Positions 1 to 12,099 of a stretch of DNA of 64,000 bases are shown piece after piece. The stretch lies in contig OZ024823.1 of the NCBI GenBank assembly GCA_964016985.1, positions 67,619,925 to 67,683,924 of the forward strand, in the 5' to 3' direction. The notes under the pieces are model-generated. The model was not told the DNA's origin. It saw only the letters and a list, made by a program, of their open reading frames with translations, and did not search any database. The first letter of the stretch is position 1. Every line of letters begins with the position of its first letter. Made by a program: the position numbers and the translations under genes. The DNA comes from Anodontia alba. Taxonomy: Eukaryota > Mollusca > Bivalvia > Lucinida > Lucinidae.

Positions 1-247
1 TTAACTGTATCTGATATGACCTGTCAGTCACCTGATAAAACCTGTCAATCATCTGATATTACCTGATATCATTCCCCTTGGATATCAGAATACACTAGAA
101 CTACATGTATTGACCAATGAAATCGCGTACCTGAAAAGTTAAGCCCTCCTTTGGTTATAACAAGAGCAAAACCTAATTAGTATTCCAAATCAAGATTTCA
201 TAAAAAAATATTTTATTCAGTTTTGAAATTTTCACTGTAAAAAAGAA
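1..247. other. Intergenic, short degenerate repeats
   Basis: No coding signal. The first 70 bases repeat a loose 'cctgtcaatcatctgata' theme about every 25 bases. Nothing else is recognisable. Confidence 0.5.
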
Positions 248-290
248 AGTAATAATAATAATAACAATAATAATAATAATAATAATAATG
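248..290. repeat. (AAT)n microsatellite
   Basis: About 13 AAT units with one AAC interruption, directly before the first open frame of the decayed gene. Confidence 0.9.
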
Positions 291-3200
291 TTACCTTGTC
301 AGACTCCGAAACTTAGGTTTGAACCAATTCAAGACTATACTATCCAACCACATCACGGTATTAGTGAAGTTTACCGCATATGGGACTTAGCCTGGGTAAT
401 GGCTAGCTGCATCGGAGGTACAAAATACGACGTGAGTGACAGCGCTGAAAAAGACGATAAACTTTCTTCAGACGCAAGTGCATCTGCAAATAAAAGAGAC
501 GGGTCAGGTGGCATGGATATAGACCGTGACACATCAGCTGAGAAATATGATAGCGGCGGATTTTCCGAGTACGTCCGAACATGGAATGCTTATAACTCGT
601 TGATTACAACTACTGGAACCAAGACTAATGCAGCCGTTTTTCCTCCTTCGATCCGTCATTCACCGACATCTTGGCCAGGATTATACACTGCATCAACACA
701 ACATTAGAGCTCAGAATATAAGTATTTTGGTAGTTGGAGAAGGAAAACCAGCAGTGGTGACTTTGGATCTACAATTATATGAGAAGGCACAAAAGTTGAT
801 GTCCAGGAATGATATAAAGGGAAAGTTCGTTCTGCGAATAGGCGAAGTACACACCATTTTTCTGCTCTGAAGGCCATTGGACGTTATATAGAATGCAGTG
901 GTATAGACCAGCTCTGGGTCGAAGCAGGAATATATTCACCTACAACTGTCAGGCAGATCATTGACGGTAAACACCTCTACAGGGCTATGGAATACCATAT
1001 GATTACTCTGGTTACGTTGTATAGTTTGCTGATACCGGCGTTGTGGGACAATGGTGTCGATGGCAAACCTGAGATCGAAAATGCTGCCTCAGACATAAAT
1101 CTAAGCGCAAAGATACCAGTGACCCGTCAGAGCTGAAAGAAGCACACGTTAAGTTGATAGCAGCGATGTAAAAAGTTGATTTCGTGACAAACTTGAACAG
1201 TGTTGATGAACATCTCAGAGGAATGCATTGTTTTCTCAGGAACTGCATGCGTCAATTTGAATGCATTCTCAGACACATTCGAGCGTCACGACAGGGTGAA
1301 TGGCGGCTGCATCTAGCGACACAATAGGAACCATGCAAATACTTCTTTCTTTGCGCACGATCACTTGAACTATGCAAGGCGCCTTTGTACGGCGCAGAAA
1401 TGTAGAGGTTAGAATCTAATATCCTCAAACATGGGAAGCTTTGGAAGAGGGTGACTTCTGTGTAACAAAGAGCATCATTCTTTTCTGTTTTATAGGTCCA
1501 AATCATGGTATTGAACACGAAAACCGAGCAATGAAAGTCATCTGAGGAATAACAGGTATCACACAGAAAGAAGCGACTCTGGATAGGTTTTTCGTAATTG
1601 CTAGGCTTGTAAACGAGTTTAGTGATTTCATTGGTGTCAGAGTTAAAGAAGAGCGGAAGAAGCATCATGATCTGACTGGGTTTGTCCGAAGTAGGGTATT
1701 TCAAAATGCATACAAAATGAAATCCGTCATCCTCTCACATGGTAACCCTTTCCTCGCCCAGCAAGATGAAGTTATAAATGTAATGACGAAGGCGGTAATG
1801 AAAGAATATGTTGAGGCTGACATTGTAAATCGAGACCAGATTGGTCAGGAGGCATTCGAAGAATTTGTGAAAGAAAGGATCAATACAGGGCAGAAAGTTT
1901 TCTGAGACCTAATGAAAATACTGTGTCTTAAGCTGTTCAGGAAGAGATCGAAACCTGTAAAAACAAAGGTGGGAGATAAGATAACGGAGTTGCGTGAAGA
2001 ATGGAACCTGCTCGCCTGATTTCTAATCGTAGTGAGAAGCCGGCCTGAAATAGACATGAAAGAAGCCATCGGACAGTATGAATTCTCAGCTGTACCCAGG
2101 TCTTTGTTTTCTCCAGATGGGGAGATGCTTTTCGCATACGACAAATCAAGCATTCTTCATACCTTAGAGGACTTGGAGAATGAGAAGCAGAGCCAACGAG
2201 AAGGGCAAGATGCGGAAACTTCTACTTCTGCTCCTCCACATTTGACAGCAGCACCAGACAGAGATGATACATATAAGGTGCTGATTGTCGATGGAATGGC
2301 TTTGGTAAACGCAGTTCAAAAAAGACGAATGTACGATGAAGACATACAAAGACTTTGCTGATCCTTTTATCAGAAAACTAGATAAGGAGGCTGAAGGATT
2401 TTCGAAGTTCGCCTAATTTTTGACAGATACTTAGCAGCATCTTTGAAAGAGAAAACGAGAGAAAAACGGACCGCTGGTAAGGAAATAAAGTATCGAGTGA
2501 GCGATAAAACAAGTATTGCCAATATTTCATTGAAACAGTTTTTGTCTCACATTGATACCAAAGCGGAACTGGCGACTTACCTGTCAGAGAAGGCACTTAG
2601 TAAGTTTAAAAATAAATCTAACATTCAATTTGTTGTGGTGCATGACACACTTGCTGAAAGTAATTTTGAAACCTTCCCTGAGGCTCTAAAGACACATACT
2701 CATGAAGAAGCAGACACACTGATTGTGCTTCATGCATTAGATGTAAGCAATTCTGACAGGAAAATGGATAGACTGTATGTTTTTTCGCCTGACACAGATG
2801 TCTTTCTTCTGTTAGTTTACAGATAAACACCTGTGTTCAAATACCGTCTTCGTAACAGGACGTGGACCTTCAAGACGCCAAATACCTATTAAAATATTTA
2901 CGAAAGTATTGGCTTAGACAAAGCAGACTCCCTTCTTGGATTCCATGCCTTTACTGGAGCAGACACATCAGATCGATTTGCAGGAAAGACCAAGAAAACC
3001 TGCTTCAAAGTATTTATGGCTTCCTCCCCAGATGTATTTAGACCATTCCAGAACCTTTGTAATGGAAAATGTGCCATCAGAGGAAACCTTCGCGGCTTTA
3101 GAAAAAAAATGTATGCACTCTGTAGTGTCAAGAGGGCTCAGGCATTGTTACGATTCCACAGTGTAGATGGTACCTGTTTTCTAAAAACAAGCAGAAGGGA

Positions 3201-3511
3201 AAAAACTTCCACCGACTAGGGTAGCTTTGCGAGAGCATATTAACCGAGCACATTATATTACTATGATCTGGGTAAAAGCTGATGAACCATGCCCAAATCT
3301 ACCAGAAGCAACGAGCTACGGGTGGGTATTTGAAAACGAGAGACTTGTCCCCATTAGATCATCTGGTCTGCCTGCACCACTTTCCGTTCTGATGCTTATC
3401 AAGTGTAATTGCAAAGCTTCAAGCTGCACAGGTGCTAGATGCAGTTGCATTCATGCTATCATGAAATCCACAGACTTGTGTGGTTGTTCTGATGATTGTT
3501 ATCAGAAGTAG
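288..3511 (+). pseudogene. Decayed copy of a large invertebrate family with FEN1/XPG-like acidic motifs
   Basis: Broken reading frames line up, in order, as one protein of roughly 1,000 residues. The first blocks are an N-terminal region (VVTLDLQLYEKAQKLM, then CSGIDQLWVEAGIYSP), a middle block (LRHIRASRQGEWRLHLA, GPNHGIEHENRAMKV) and a PEIDMKEAIGQYEFSAVPRS block. Then comes a core with VLIVDG (D codon 2290), RLIFDRY (2422), HEEADT (2704-2715), SPDTD (2785-2799) and FHAFTGADTSD (D codon 2962). A cysteine-rich tail ends at a TAG at 3509-3511. The order of acidic motifs (VDG, F-D, E-E-A-D, D-x-D, G-x-D plus glycine-rich loop) resembles flap/XPG-type PIN nucleases; this is my inference. I recall many uncharacterised cnidarian, sponge, insect and mollusc proteins with these blocks, but no family name. 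Stops at 868, 2359 and 2824 and several frameshifts show it is dead. No terminal inverted repeats or flanking duplications were seen. Confidence 0.75.
3404..3500 (+). other. Cysteine-rich (CXC-like) tail of the decayed gene
   Basis: The last frame has the cysteine spacing CxC-x4-C-x4-CxC-x10-CxC-x3-C. Paired CxC clusters of this kind bind zinc in Tesmin/TSO1 CXC domains. Here they close the decayed protein, so a DNA-binding or zinc-binding tail on a nuclease-like core is a plausible reading. All nine cysteines survive although the rest of the gene is broken. The homology to CXC domains is inferred from spacing only. Confidence 0.5.
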
Positions 3512-4379
3512 AAGGTATCCAAGATGAGACCTTAGATGAATCAGATGACGAAGATCAAAGAGTATGCAGCCATTGAAATCAAAGGAATCATCAAGCAATA
3601 TGCCGCCAATGTACGCTTTAACGGTACTGTAACCTTAAACGTTATTATATTAAAGACGTACACAAAAGGTCAATGAGTGCAGTTTACCAAAATTTGTTCT
3701 TTGTTCATGTATTCTGTAAGTTAAACTGGTCTTCTCAGTATGAAAAGTCTTACCAGAAATTAGTTTGCAATACAAAAATAACTCGTTTACGAAGATCGGT
3801 CAAATGGTCTTAATTTTGATTCAAATGTTAAAAATAAAGATCAAAGCGCTAAAAGGTCATTGGGTGCATTTGAGTCTCTATTTCTGTTTCTATTCAAAAT
3901 ATTACCGTAAATTGACGAATACCTGGTAGATGGCACACCTTTTGTGCTTTGTGTATTCTAGGAAATATTTTAAACAAAGGGACATTCGTTTTATATTATA
4001 TTTTCATTCATATCCAAGCAATAAAAAAACTGAAGAAACAAAACTTGAAAAAATGTATAGGAAAGCCCACAGTTTAGACCAACTATGCATGATAATCGAA
4101 GTAAAAGTGTAATCGCTTCAATTTCAAATGCATTACATATCAAAATCATCCAAAATATGTGATTATTACCCGATTTATTGCATTTACATATGTCCCCTAT
4201 GCGTTCATTTAACGCATTGACGTTTAATTTGGGGTTAATTTGTGATGACGTCATAGAAGCCCTAAACCCAAATAAAAAAAAAATGGCAACATCTTGTTTT
4301 CTCCTTCAAATGATTTTCTCCAATTTGCCAAATCAACGAAAGTTTCAATTTTAACAAACCATGCACACGGGACCTACAA
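3512..4379. other. Intergenic, nothing recognised
   Basis: AT-rich sequence with short open frames of no recognisable content. A 'aaaaggtca(a/t)(t/g)(g)gtgca' phrase occurs twice, near 3665 and 3850. Confidence 0.4.
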
Positions 4380-7300
4380 TGCGGCCCACACTATATACAG
4401 CGACCACATGTTTTACATGGTTTATGTGTAACTTTATTTTCTATGAAAAAAGAATGCCTGATAAATTTCAATGGAGTTTCTATCTTCGTTAGTATTCCAC
4501 ACTGTCCATTGTGAAATTGAAATTTGGCAATTCACAAATTTCCTAAATTATCTAGATGACATTTGGACAATTCACAAATTCACCAAATTCTCTACTTGAT
4601 ATTTGGACATTTCACAAATTCATTAAATATGTGTTTTCAGAAAGTTTTTTCTCCCTATATAGGGACGTGACCACATTTTTTTACATGGTTTAATTGTTTC
4701 TAAGGAAAAAAAATGCATTAACTGATAAATTGCAATGGAGTTTCTATCTTCGTTAGTATTCAACACTGTCCATTGTGAAATTTAAGGAATTTGGCGATTC
4801 ACAAATTCCCTAAATTCTCTAGATAACATTTGTACAATTCACAAATTCATCAAATTCTCTACTTGACATACAGACAGAAAGACACTTGGAAAACCCCTGA
4901 ATTTTTAAAACCTTGTCGAAAAAAAAGACATTTGGAATACTAGTGGGAAAAAAATTCTCACCCTATATACGCTACCATATTTTTTATACGATTTATACGT
5001 AACTTTTTTCAAAACAAAAAAATTGCCATTTTTTTCTAAAATCCATGGAGTTTCTATCTTCGTTAGTTTTCCAAACTGTCCTATGGACTAATGTATTCCA
5101 CACTATTAAAATAAAAATAAAAATCTCGGCTAGGCTATATGTGTTTTCAGAAAGTTTTCTCACCATTTAAAGCGACGCGATCACATTTTTTACATGGATT
5201 ATATGTAACTTTATTTTCTAATGCAAAAAATGCCTTTACTGATAAATTACAATGGAGTTTCTATCTTCGTTAGTATTCCACACTGTCCATTGTGAAATTT
5301 AAGGAATTTGGCAATTCACAAATTCCCTTAATTCTCTACTTGACATCTGGATATTTTTACAGCCTAGTACGGACAGAAAGACACTTGGAAAAGCCCTGAA
5401 TTTTTATAACCTTGTCGGAAAATAAAGACATTTGGAATACTAGTGGGAAAAAATTCTCTCCCTATATAGTGACGCTACCACATTTTTTTACACGGTTTAT
5501 ATGTAACTTTTTTTCAAAACAAAAAATTTGCTATTTTTTTTTATCTAAAATCCATGGAGTTTCTATCTTCGTTAGTTTTCCACACTGTCCTATGGACTGT
5601 TGTATTCCACACTGTTTAAAAACAAAAAATTCTCGGCTAGGCTATATGTAATTTCAGAAAGTTTTCTCGGCCTATATAGAGACGAGACCACATGTTTTAC
5701 ATGGTTTATATGTAACTTTATTTTCTAAGAAAAAAATGCCTTTACTAATAAATTTTAATGGAGTTTCTATCTTCCTTCGTTAGTATTCCACACTGTCCAT
5801 TGTAAAATTTAAGGAATTTGGCGATTCACACATTCTCTAGATGACATTTGGACAATTCTCAAATTCACCAAATTATCTACTTGACATTTGGACATTTCAC
5901 AAATTCATCAAATTCTCTACTTGACATTTGGATATTTTTACGGCCTAGTACGGACAGAAAGACACTTGGAAAACCCCTGAATTTTTATAGCCTAGTCGAA
6001 AAAAAAAAGACACTTGGAATACTAGTGGGGAAAAAATTCTCTCCCTATATAGCGACGCGACCACATTTTTACACGATTTATATCTAACTTTTTTTCAAAA
6101 CAAAATTTGGCTATTTTTTATTGAAATCCATGGAGTTTATCTTCATTAGTATTCCACACTGCCCTATGGACTACTGTATTCCACACTATTTAAAAAAAAT
6201 TCTGGGCTAAGCTGTATGTGTTTTCAGAAAGTTTTCTCTCCCTATATAGCGACGCGACCACATTTTTACATGGTTTATATGTTACTTTTTTCTGAGAAAA
6301 AAATGCCTTAACTGATAAATTTCAATGGAGTTTCTATCTTTGTTAGTATTCAACACTGTTCATTGTGAAATTTAAGAAATTTGGCGAGTCACACATTCCC
6401 TAAATACTCTAGATGACATTTGGGCAATAAACAAATTCACGAAATTCTCTACTTGACATTTGGACATTTCACAAATTCATCAAATTCTCTACTTGACATT
6501 TGGATATTTTTACGGCCTAGTACGGACAGAAAGACACTTGGAAAACCCCTGAATTTTTATAGCCTAGTCGAAAAAAAAGACACTTGGAATACTAGTGGGG
6601 AAAAAATTCTCTCCCTATATTGCGACGCGACCACATTTTTACACGATTTATATCTAACTTTTTTTCAAAACAAAATTTTTGCTATTTTTTATTGAAATCC
6701 ATGGAGTTTCTATCTTCATTAGTATTCCACACTGCCCTATGGACTACTGTATTCCACACTATTTAAAAAAAATTCTGGGCTAAACTATATGTGTTTTCAG
6801 AAAGTTTTCTCTCCCTATATAGCGACGCGACCACATTTTTACATGGTTTATATGTTACTTTTTTCTGAGAAAAAAATGCCTTAACTGATAAATTTCAATG
6901 GAGTTTCTATCTTTGTTAGTATTCAACACTGTTCATTGTGAAATTTAAGAAATTTGGCGAGTCACACATTCCCTAAATACTCTAGATGACATTTGGGCAA
7001 TAAACAAATTCACGAAATTCTCTACTTGACATTTGGACATTTCACAAATTCATTAAATTCTCTACTTGACATTTGGATATTTTAACAGCCTAGTACGGAC
7101 AGAAAAACACTTGAAAAACCCCTGAAATTTATAGCCTTGTCGGAAATAAAAGACACTTGGAATACTAGTGGGGAAAAACCAGTCTCTCCCCATATAGGGC
7201 CGCGACCACATTTTTTTACACGGTTTATATGTAACTTTTTTCAAAACAAAAAAATTGCTATTTTTTGACTAAAATCCATGGAGTTTCTATCTTTGTTAGT

Positions 7301-7624
7301 ATTCTACACGGTCCTATGGACTACTGTATTCCACACTATTAAAAGAAATCTCGGCTAGGTTATACAATGTATGTGTTTTCAGAAAGTTTTCTCCTATATA
7401 GTGACGCGACTACTTTTTTTACATGGTTTGTATGTAACTTTTTTTTTTTTTTTTTTTCAAAGAAAAAAAAATGCCTGTTGATAAATTTCAATGGAGTTTC
7501 TATCTTCGTTAGTATTCCACACTGTCCTATGGACTATTGTATTCAAGACTGTTTTATCGAACTTGGCTTGGATAGTAACAGTGTAGAATACTAACGAAGA
7601 TCGAAACTCCATTGAACTTTATCA
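4380..7624. repeat. Bipartite higher-order tandem array, ~0.5-0.58 kb unit
   Basis: The phrase GGAGTTTCTATCTTCGTTAG or a close variant recurs at 4473, 4737, 5047, 5254, 5556, 5760, 6132, 6327, 6703, 6900, 7280 and 7493. Spacing alternates short (about 195-264) and long (about 302-380), so two related half-units form one higher-order unit of about 0.5-0.58 kb, in roughly six copies. Later units are longer and closer to each other (for example 5850-6420 and 6420-7000). Open frames of 60-90 codons inside are repeat translations, not genes. The array closes with an inverted fragment at 7577-7624. Confidence 0.85.
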
Positions 7625-7739
7625 ATCAAGCAAATTTTCAGGCGGTTGAAAATAATTCTGGGCCATCTGGGAACCTAGTTGCCCTGCTGGAAGTAGAAAA
7701 AAAGTGTAGTGTTAAATACCACTATTTTGGCCAGGAAAG

Positions 7740-8130
7740 CAAAACTTTGCTCCCTGTATAGCGGACGGGACCAATTAATTCACGTCAACAGGATTTGCTA
7801 AAAAAAAACGTGCGATTTTTTGGCTTTTTTTTTTTTTTTTGTTGTTTTTGTTTCATTTTTCTCGATTTTTTCCATCGTTAGTATTCCACACTGTTTTAAT
7901 TTTTTTTGCTGTTCCTATGGAGGCGGCGGTATGAATTAATTCACGTCAACAGGATTTGGTTAAAAAATGTGATTTTTGGCTGCTTCTTTATGATTTTTTT
8001 CTGGGATTTTTCCATCTTTAGTATTCCACATTGTTACAAATTTATTTGCTCTCCCTATACAGGCGACGGGACCAATTAATTCACGTCAACAAAATTTGGT
8101 AAAAAATGTGATTCTCCTAGCCGCCATATA
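7740..8130. repeat. ~150-bp tandem repeat, three copies
   Basis: The phrase GGACCAATTAATTCACGTCA or a close variant occurs near 7769, 7930 and 8070. Each copy is followed by a T-rich stretch and, in two cases, by the 'tagtattccacac/t' phrase also used by the preceding array, so the two repeat families share a module. Confidence 0.7.
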
Positions 8131-8269
8131 GGGACGAAGGCGCATTAAAAAAACAACAAAAACACTACTTTTACAAGGAAAACAAATAGCATGGGGCTAA
8201 AAAAAAAGTCCTAATCTAGAGAAATACGGAAACACTGCAACAATTTTTGATCAGGCTGCTCCGATTAGT

Positions 8270-8297
8270 CTATTCTATTCTATTCTATTCTATTCTA
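8270..8297. repeat. (TTCTA)n microsatellite
   Basis: Five consecutive TCTAT/TTCTA units. Confidence 0.85.
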
Positions 8298-8559
8298 ATT
8301 GTAGGGTGCTGGGTTTACCCATATCTCGTAACCGGATTTTAGTAACTAGGGCTAGGAACCAGCATAGAAAATGCCGATGAACCACTTAATTCACGTAGAT
8401 CGATGTTTTGCCAACCAATTCAAAAGGAAACGGAATCTGCTCAATAATAATCTATGAAAAAATGTTTTTAACTTGATTTGGAGACAGAGCCAGATTGTTT
8501 TTTTATTTTTCTTTGGTAGCAGGAACATTTTTTAAATCTTATGAGCCAATCTAATATCA

Positions 8560-8564
8560 CTTTA

Positions 8565-8601
<37 letters not shown>

Positions 8602-8602
8602 C
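8560..8602. repeat. A-rich run with (GAAAA)n
   Basis: About 20 A residues followed by four AGAAA units. It could be a retroposon tail, but no element body was recognised upstream. Confidence 0.6.
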
Positions 8603-8889
8603 AAATCCGCTTTCCGTGCATATGCTGGTTTAGATCATTCTTTTAAATATTCTGATAGACTTACAAAATATACGATAACATGCATGACTACTAAATGGCC
8701 CTCAGTCCCTCAGATCCTCAGATAACCTATTGGTCATTTGAGGATTTGGTCCTTGGTCTTTGATCTCAGGTAAAAGTATTCAAATTATACAGAACCTAAT
8801 TAAAGTATTTCTTCGGCGTCAAGACAAGAAAGAAATTAAATTGGTAAATGGATACTCTAACATAGTCACCACAAAGACATCATTACAGA

Positions 8890-9839
8890 TTTTGTGTGGC
8901 TATCCAGCAGATATTTAATTCAAGAAAGCCTCTTTTTAAGTTCGTTTCGCCTCATTTCAGTGGTTTATCGTTTTGGTCCCTTTTCAGAAGTTTCCCTTTA
9001 TATATTCTTATCGTTTCGGTTGTTTCACTGTTTGTTTTTATTTTGTATGGCTACCCATCAGAAATTAAGTTCAAGAAACCTCCATTCCAGTTCGTTTCGC
9101 CTCATTTCAGTGGTTTATCGTTTTGGTTGTCTCGCTGGTTTTGATAGATTACCCAGTGGAAACTGAGTTGAAGAAAGCATCCGTTTCAGTTTGTTTCGCC
9201 TCGTTTCAGCAGTTTCCCTATATATATTTGTCGTTTCGGTTGTTTCGTTGGTTTTGTGTGCCTACCCATTTAGAAACTGAGTTGAAGAAAGCCTCCGTTT
9301 CAGTTCATTTCACCTCGTTTCAGTAGTTTCCCTATATATTCTTATCGTTTCAGTTATTTCACTGGTTTTGTGTGGCTACCCAGTAAAACTGAGTTGAAGA
9401 AAGCCTCCATTTCAGTTCGTTTCGCCTCGGTTTAGTAGCTTCCATATGTCTTCGTATCGTTTCGGTTGTTTCGCGGGTTTTGTGTGGCTACTCAGTAGAA
9501 ATTGAGTTGAAGAAAGCCTCTGTTTAAGTTCGTTGTGTCTCGTTTCAGTAGTTTCCCTATATATTCTTATCGTTTCGGTTGTTTCTGTTGGTTTTGTGTG
9601 CCTACCCATTTAGAAACTGAGTTGAAGAAAGCCTCCATTTCAGTTCGTTTCACCTCGTTTCAGTAGTTTCCCTATATATTCTTATCGTTTCAGTTATTTC
9701 ACTGGTTTTGTGTGGCTACCCAGTAAAACTGAGTTGAAGAAAGCTTCCATTTCAGTTCGTTTCGCCTCGTTTCAGTAGTTTCCATATGTCTTCGTATCGT
9801 TTGGGTTGTTTCGTTGGTTTTGTGTGGCTGCTCAGTAGA
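8890..9839. repeat. ~112-bp satellite array, left part
   Basis: Monomers are marked by GAGTTGAAGAAAGC at 9164, 9279, 9391, 9504, 9619 and 9731, with two diverged monomers before. Spacing is 112-115. The stretch around 9305-9430 is nearly repeated at 9640-9770, three monomers later, so a trimeric higher-order pattern is present. The array is cut at 9839/9840 by the large element and resumes at 15359. Confidence 0.85.
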
Positions 9840-10519
9840 TCAAAGCACTGAGAGTGCTGATGGTGGCGGTTTCCTTAATTTCTATAAGCCTCTAGAATAC
9901 ATATCATCTGTACTTTCATTTTGTTCAATATTGCTTATTATGTAACTATAGCAATGCCATTTTCGCTACACCACGTGTGCATTCTGCACAATTCAGAGTA
10001 ACTAGTTTCAGTATCATGAATATTTGATCCACATCACTGTGGTTCTGAACCCCTTTAAACCACATTTTTATTTAATTTCCCTGTACTGTGTACAGTAACA
10101 ATATTTATAATCAGATAATACACTGTTTTTTTTTGTTTTTGTTTTTTTCAAGTATGAAATACTTGCATGTTTCTTATTTCTTAAAGGACTGAAAGGATTG
10201 TAAGATGTGGGTATTCATTACAACTACCCTATCAATAACCTTCAAATAAGTACCAACAACATATGTTTTGTGTAGAAATTATAATTAAAAAGATAATCTG
10301 GATAATCATCTAGAGTGCTTAAATGTACATAGATCTGGCCTTATACCATTTACCGTCTGTTATTCCATCCATTTGAGGAGTCACTATGTCCATTCTATTT
10401 TCGGAGGCATCATACGCCCTTGGCAAGTAATAAGATGTAGCACATATACGGACTACTGTGCAGTTCTGTGCTCCAGACCTGTGTAAATTGTAAGTGGAGT
10501 TAGCTGGAAACCAAAAAAT

Positions 10520-12095
10520 TATCAAAAATTTCAAAGGGACATAATGCTGCTACTATTTGTTGGACTGTAATTTTGAAATAATATGTGCTGCTCCACATCA
10601 TGATCAAACTACAAATCAAGTTTCAGCTTGATTGGATGTAAACTATATATATGAGGAGTTAGCCGGGAACAAAAGATTAACAGAATTTTAAAGGGGCATA
10701 ATTCTGCTAATATTTGGTGTACAGTAACCGCCTAATAATATGCGCTGCTCCACACCACGGTCTAACAATAAATCGCTGTTCAGCATGATTGGATGTAAAC
10801 TATAGAGGGAGTTAGCCAGAAACGCAAAGTTTATGGAAATTTTTAATGGGGCATAATTCTGGTAATATTTGATGTTCTGTAACCTCAAAATAATTTGTGC
10901 TGCTCCACATTATGTTCTTATTATAAATCGAGTTTAAGCTCAGTGTAAGTATTTACAAAGTTTCTGTTTGATCGGGTGTAAACTATAGGAGTTAGCCAGA
11001 AACGAAAAGATTACAGAATTTTCAAAGGGGCATAGCTCTGCTAATATATGGTGGACTGTAACCTCAAAATAATATGCCCTGCTCCACTTCATGGTGTAAC
11101 TATAAATCAAGTTTCAGCATGATCCAATGTAAACTGTAGTAGGAATTAGTCGGAAACAAAAAATTTACAGAAATTTTCAAAGGGGCATAACTGCCAATAT
11201 TTGGTGGACTGTAACCTTGAAATAATTTGCGCTGCTCCACATCATGTTCTTACTATAAATCAAGTTTAAGCGCGATCAAATGTAAACTGTCGGAGGAGTT
11301 AGCGGGTGAGTGAAAAATTTACTGAAAATTTCAAAGGAACATAACTCTGCTGATATTTGGTGGACTGTAACCTCGAATAAATATGAGCTGCTCGATATCA
11401 TGTTCGATCCGATGTAAACTGTAGGAGGAGTTGGCCAGAAACAAAAAGTTTACCGAAATATTCCAAGGGACATAACTCTGTTAATATTTGGTGGAGTGTG
11501 GTCTCAAAACAACATGCGCTGCATCACATCATGGTCTACCTATAATCAAACTTCAGCTTGATCGCATATAAACTGTAGGAGAAGCTAACAAGAAAGAAAA
11601 AAAAAATTACCGAAATTTTCAAAGGGTCATTATTCTGCTAATATTTGATGGACTGCAACCTCGAACAAATATGCACTGTTCCACATCATGGTCTAACTAT
11701 AAATCAAGTTTCAGCTTGATCCGATGTAAATTGTAGGAGGATTTAGTCAGAAACGAAAAGTTTACTGAAATTTTCAGAGGGACAAATCTCTGCTAATATT
11801 AGGTGGACTGTAACCTTGAAATAATATGCACTGTTCCACATCATGGTCTAAATATAAATCAAGTTTCAGTTTGTTTGGATGTAAACTGTAGGAGGAGTTA
11901 GCTGGAAACAAAAAGCTTACAGGAATTTTCAAAGGGGCATAACCCTGTTAGTATTTGGTGGACTGTAACCCCAAAACATTATGTGCTGCTCCACATCATG
12001 GTCTATTTATAAACCAAGATTCAGCCTGATGGGATGTAAACTGTAGGAGGAGTTAGCTGGAAACAAAGAAGTTTATGGCTTCAGGGTCTGACCTA
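10520..12095. repeat. Internal minisatellite of copy 1, ~155 bp x 10
   Basis: The phrase 'ggggcataactctgctaat' and variants recur near 10537, 10695, 10850, 11026, 11182, 11336, 11468, 11625, 11780 and 11935. Monomers also share 'gctgctccacatcatgg' and 'gtaaactgtaggaggagtt'. One short interval (132) reflects an internal deletion near 11400. Confidence 0.85.
10949..10961. other. Empty target site of the LINE present in copy 2
   Basis: GTATTTACAAAGT occurs once here. In copy 2 the same site is duplicated around a LINE (55615-55627 and 58706-58729, opposite strand). Confidence 0.8.
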
Positions 12096-12099
12096 ATAC

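Noticed and set aside
5412..7594. Several 60-91-codon open frames
   Set aside because: They lie inside the tandem array, repeat with it and have no recognisable protein content.
8894..9609. Open frames of 65-90 codons on both strands in the satellite
   Set aside because: Frame openness follows from a ~112-bp repeat with few stops; not a gene.
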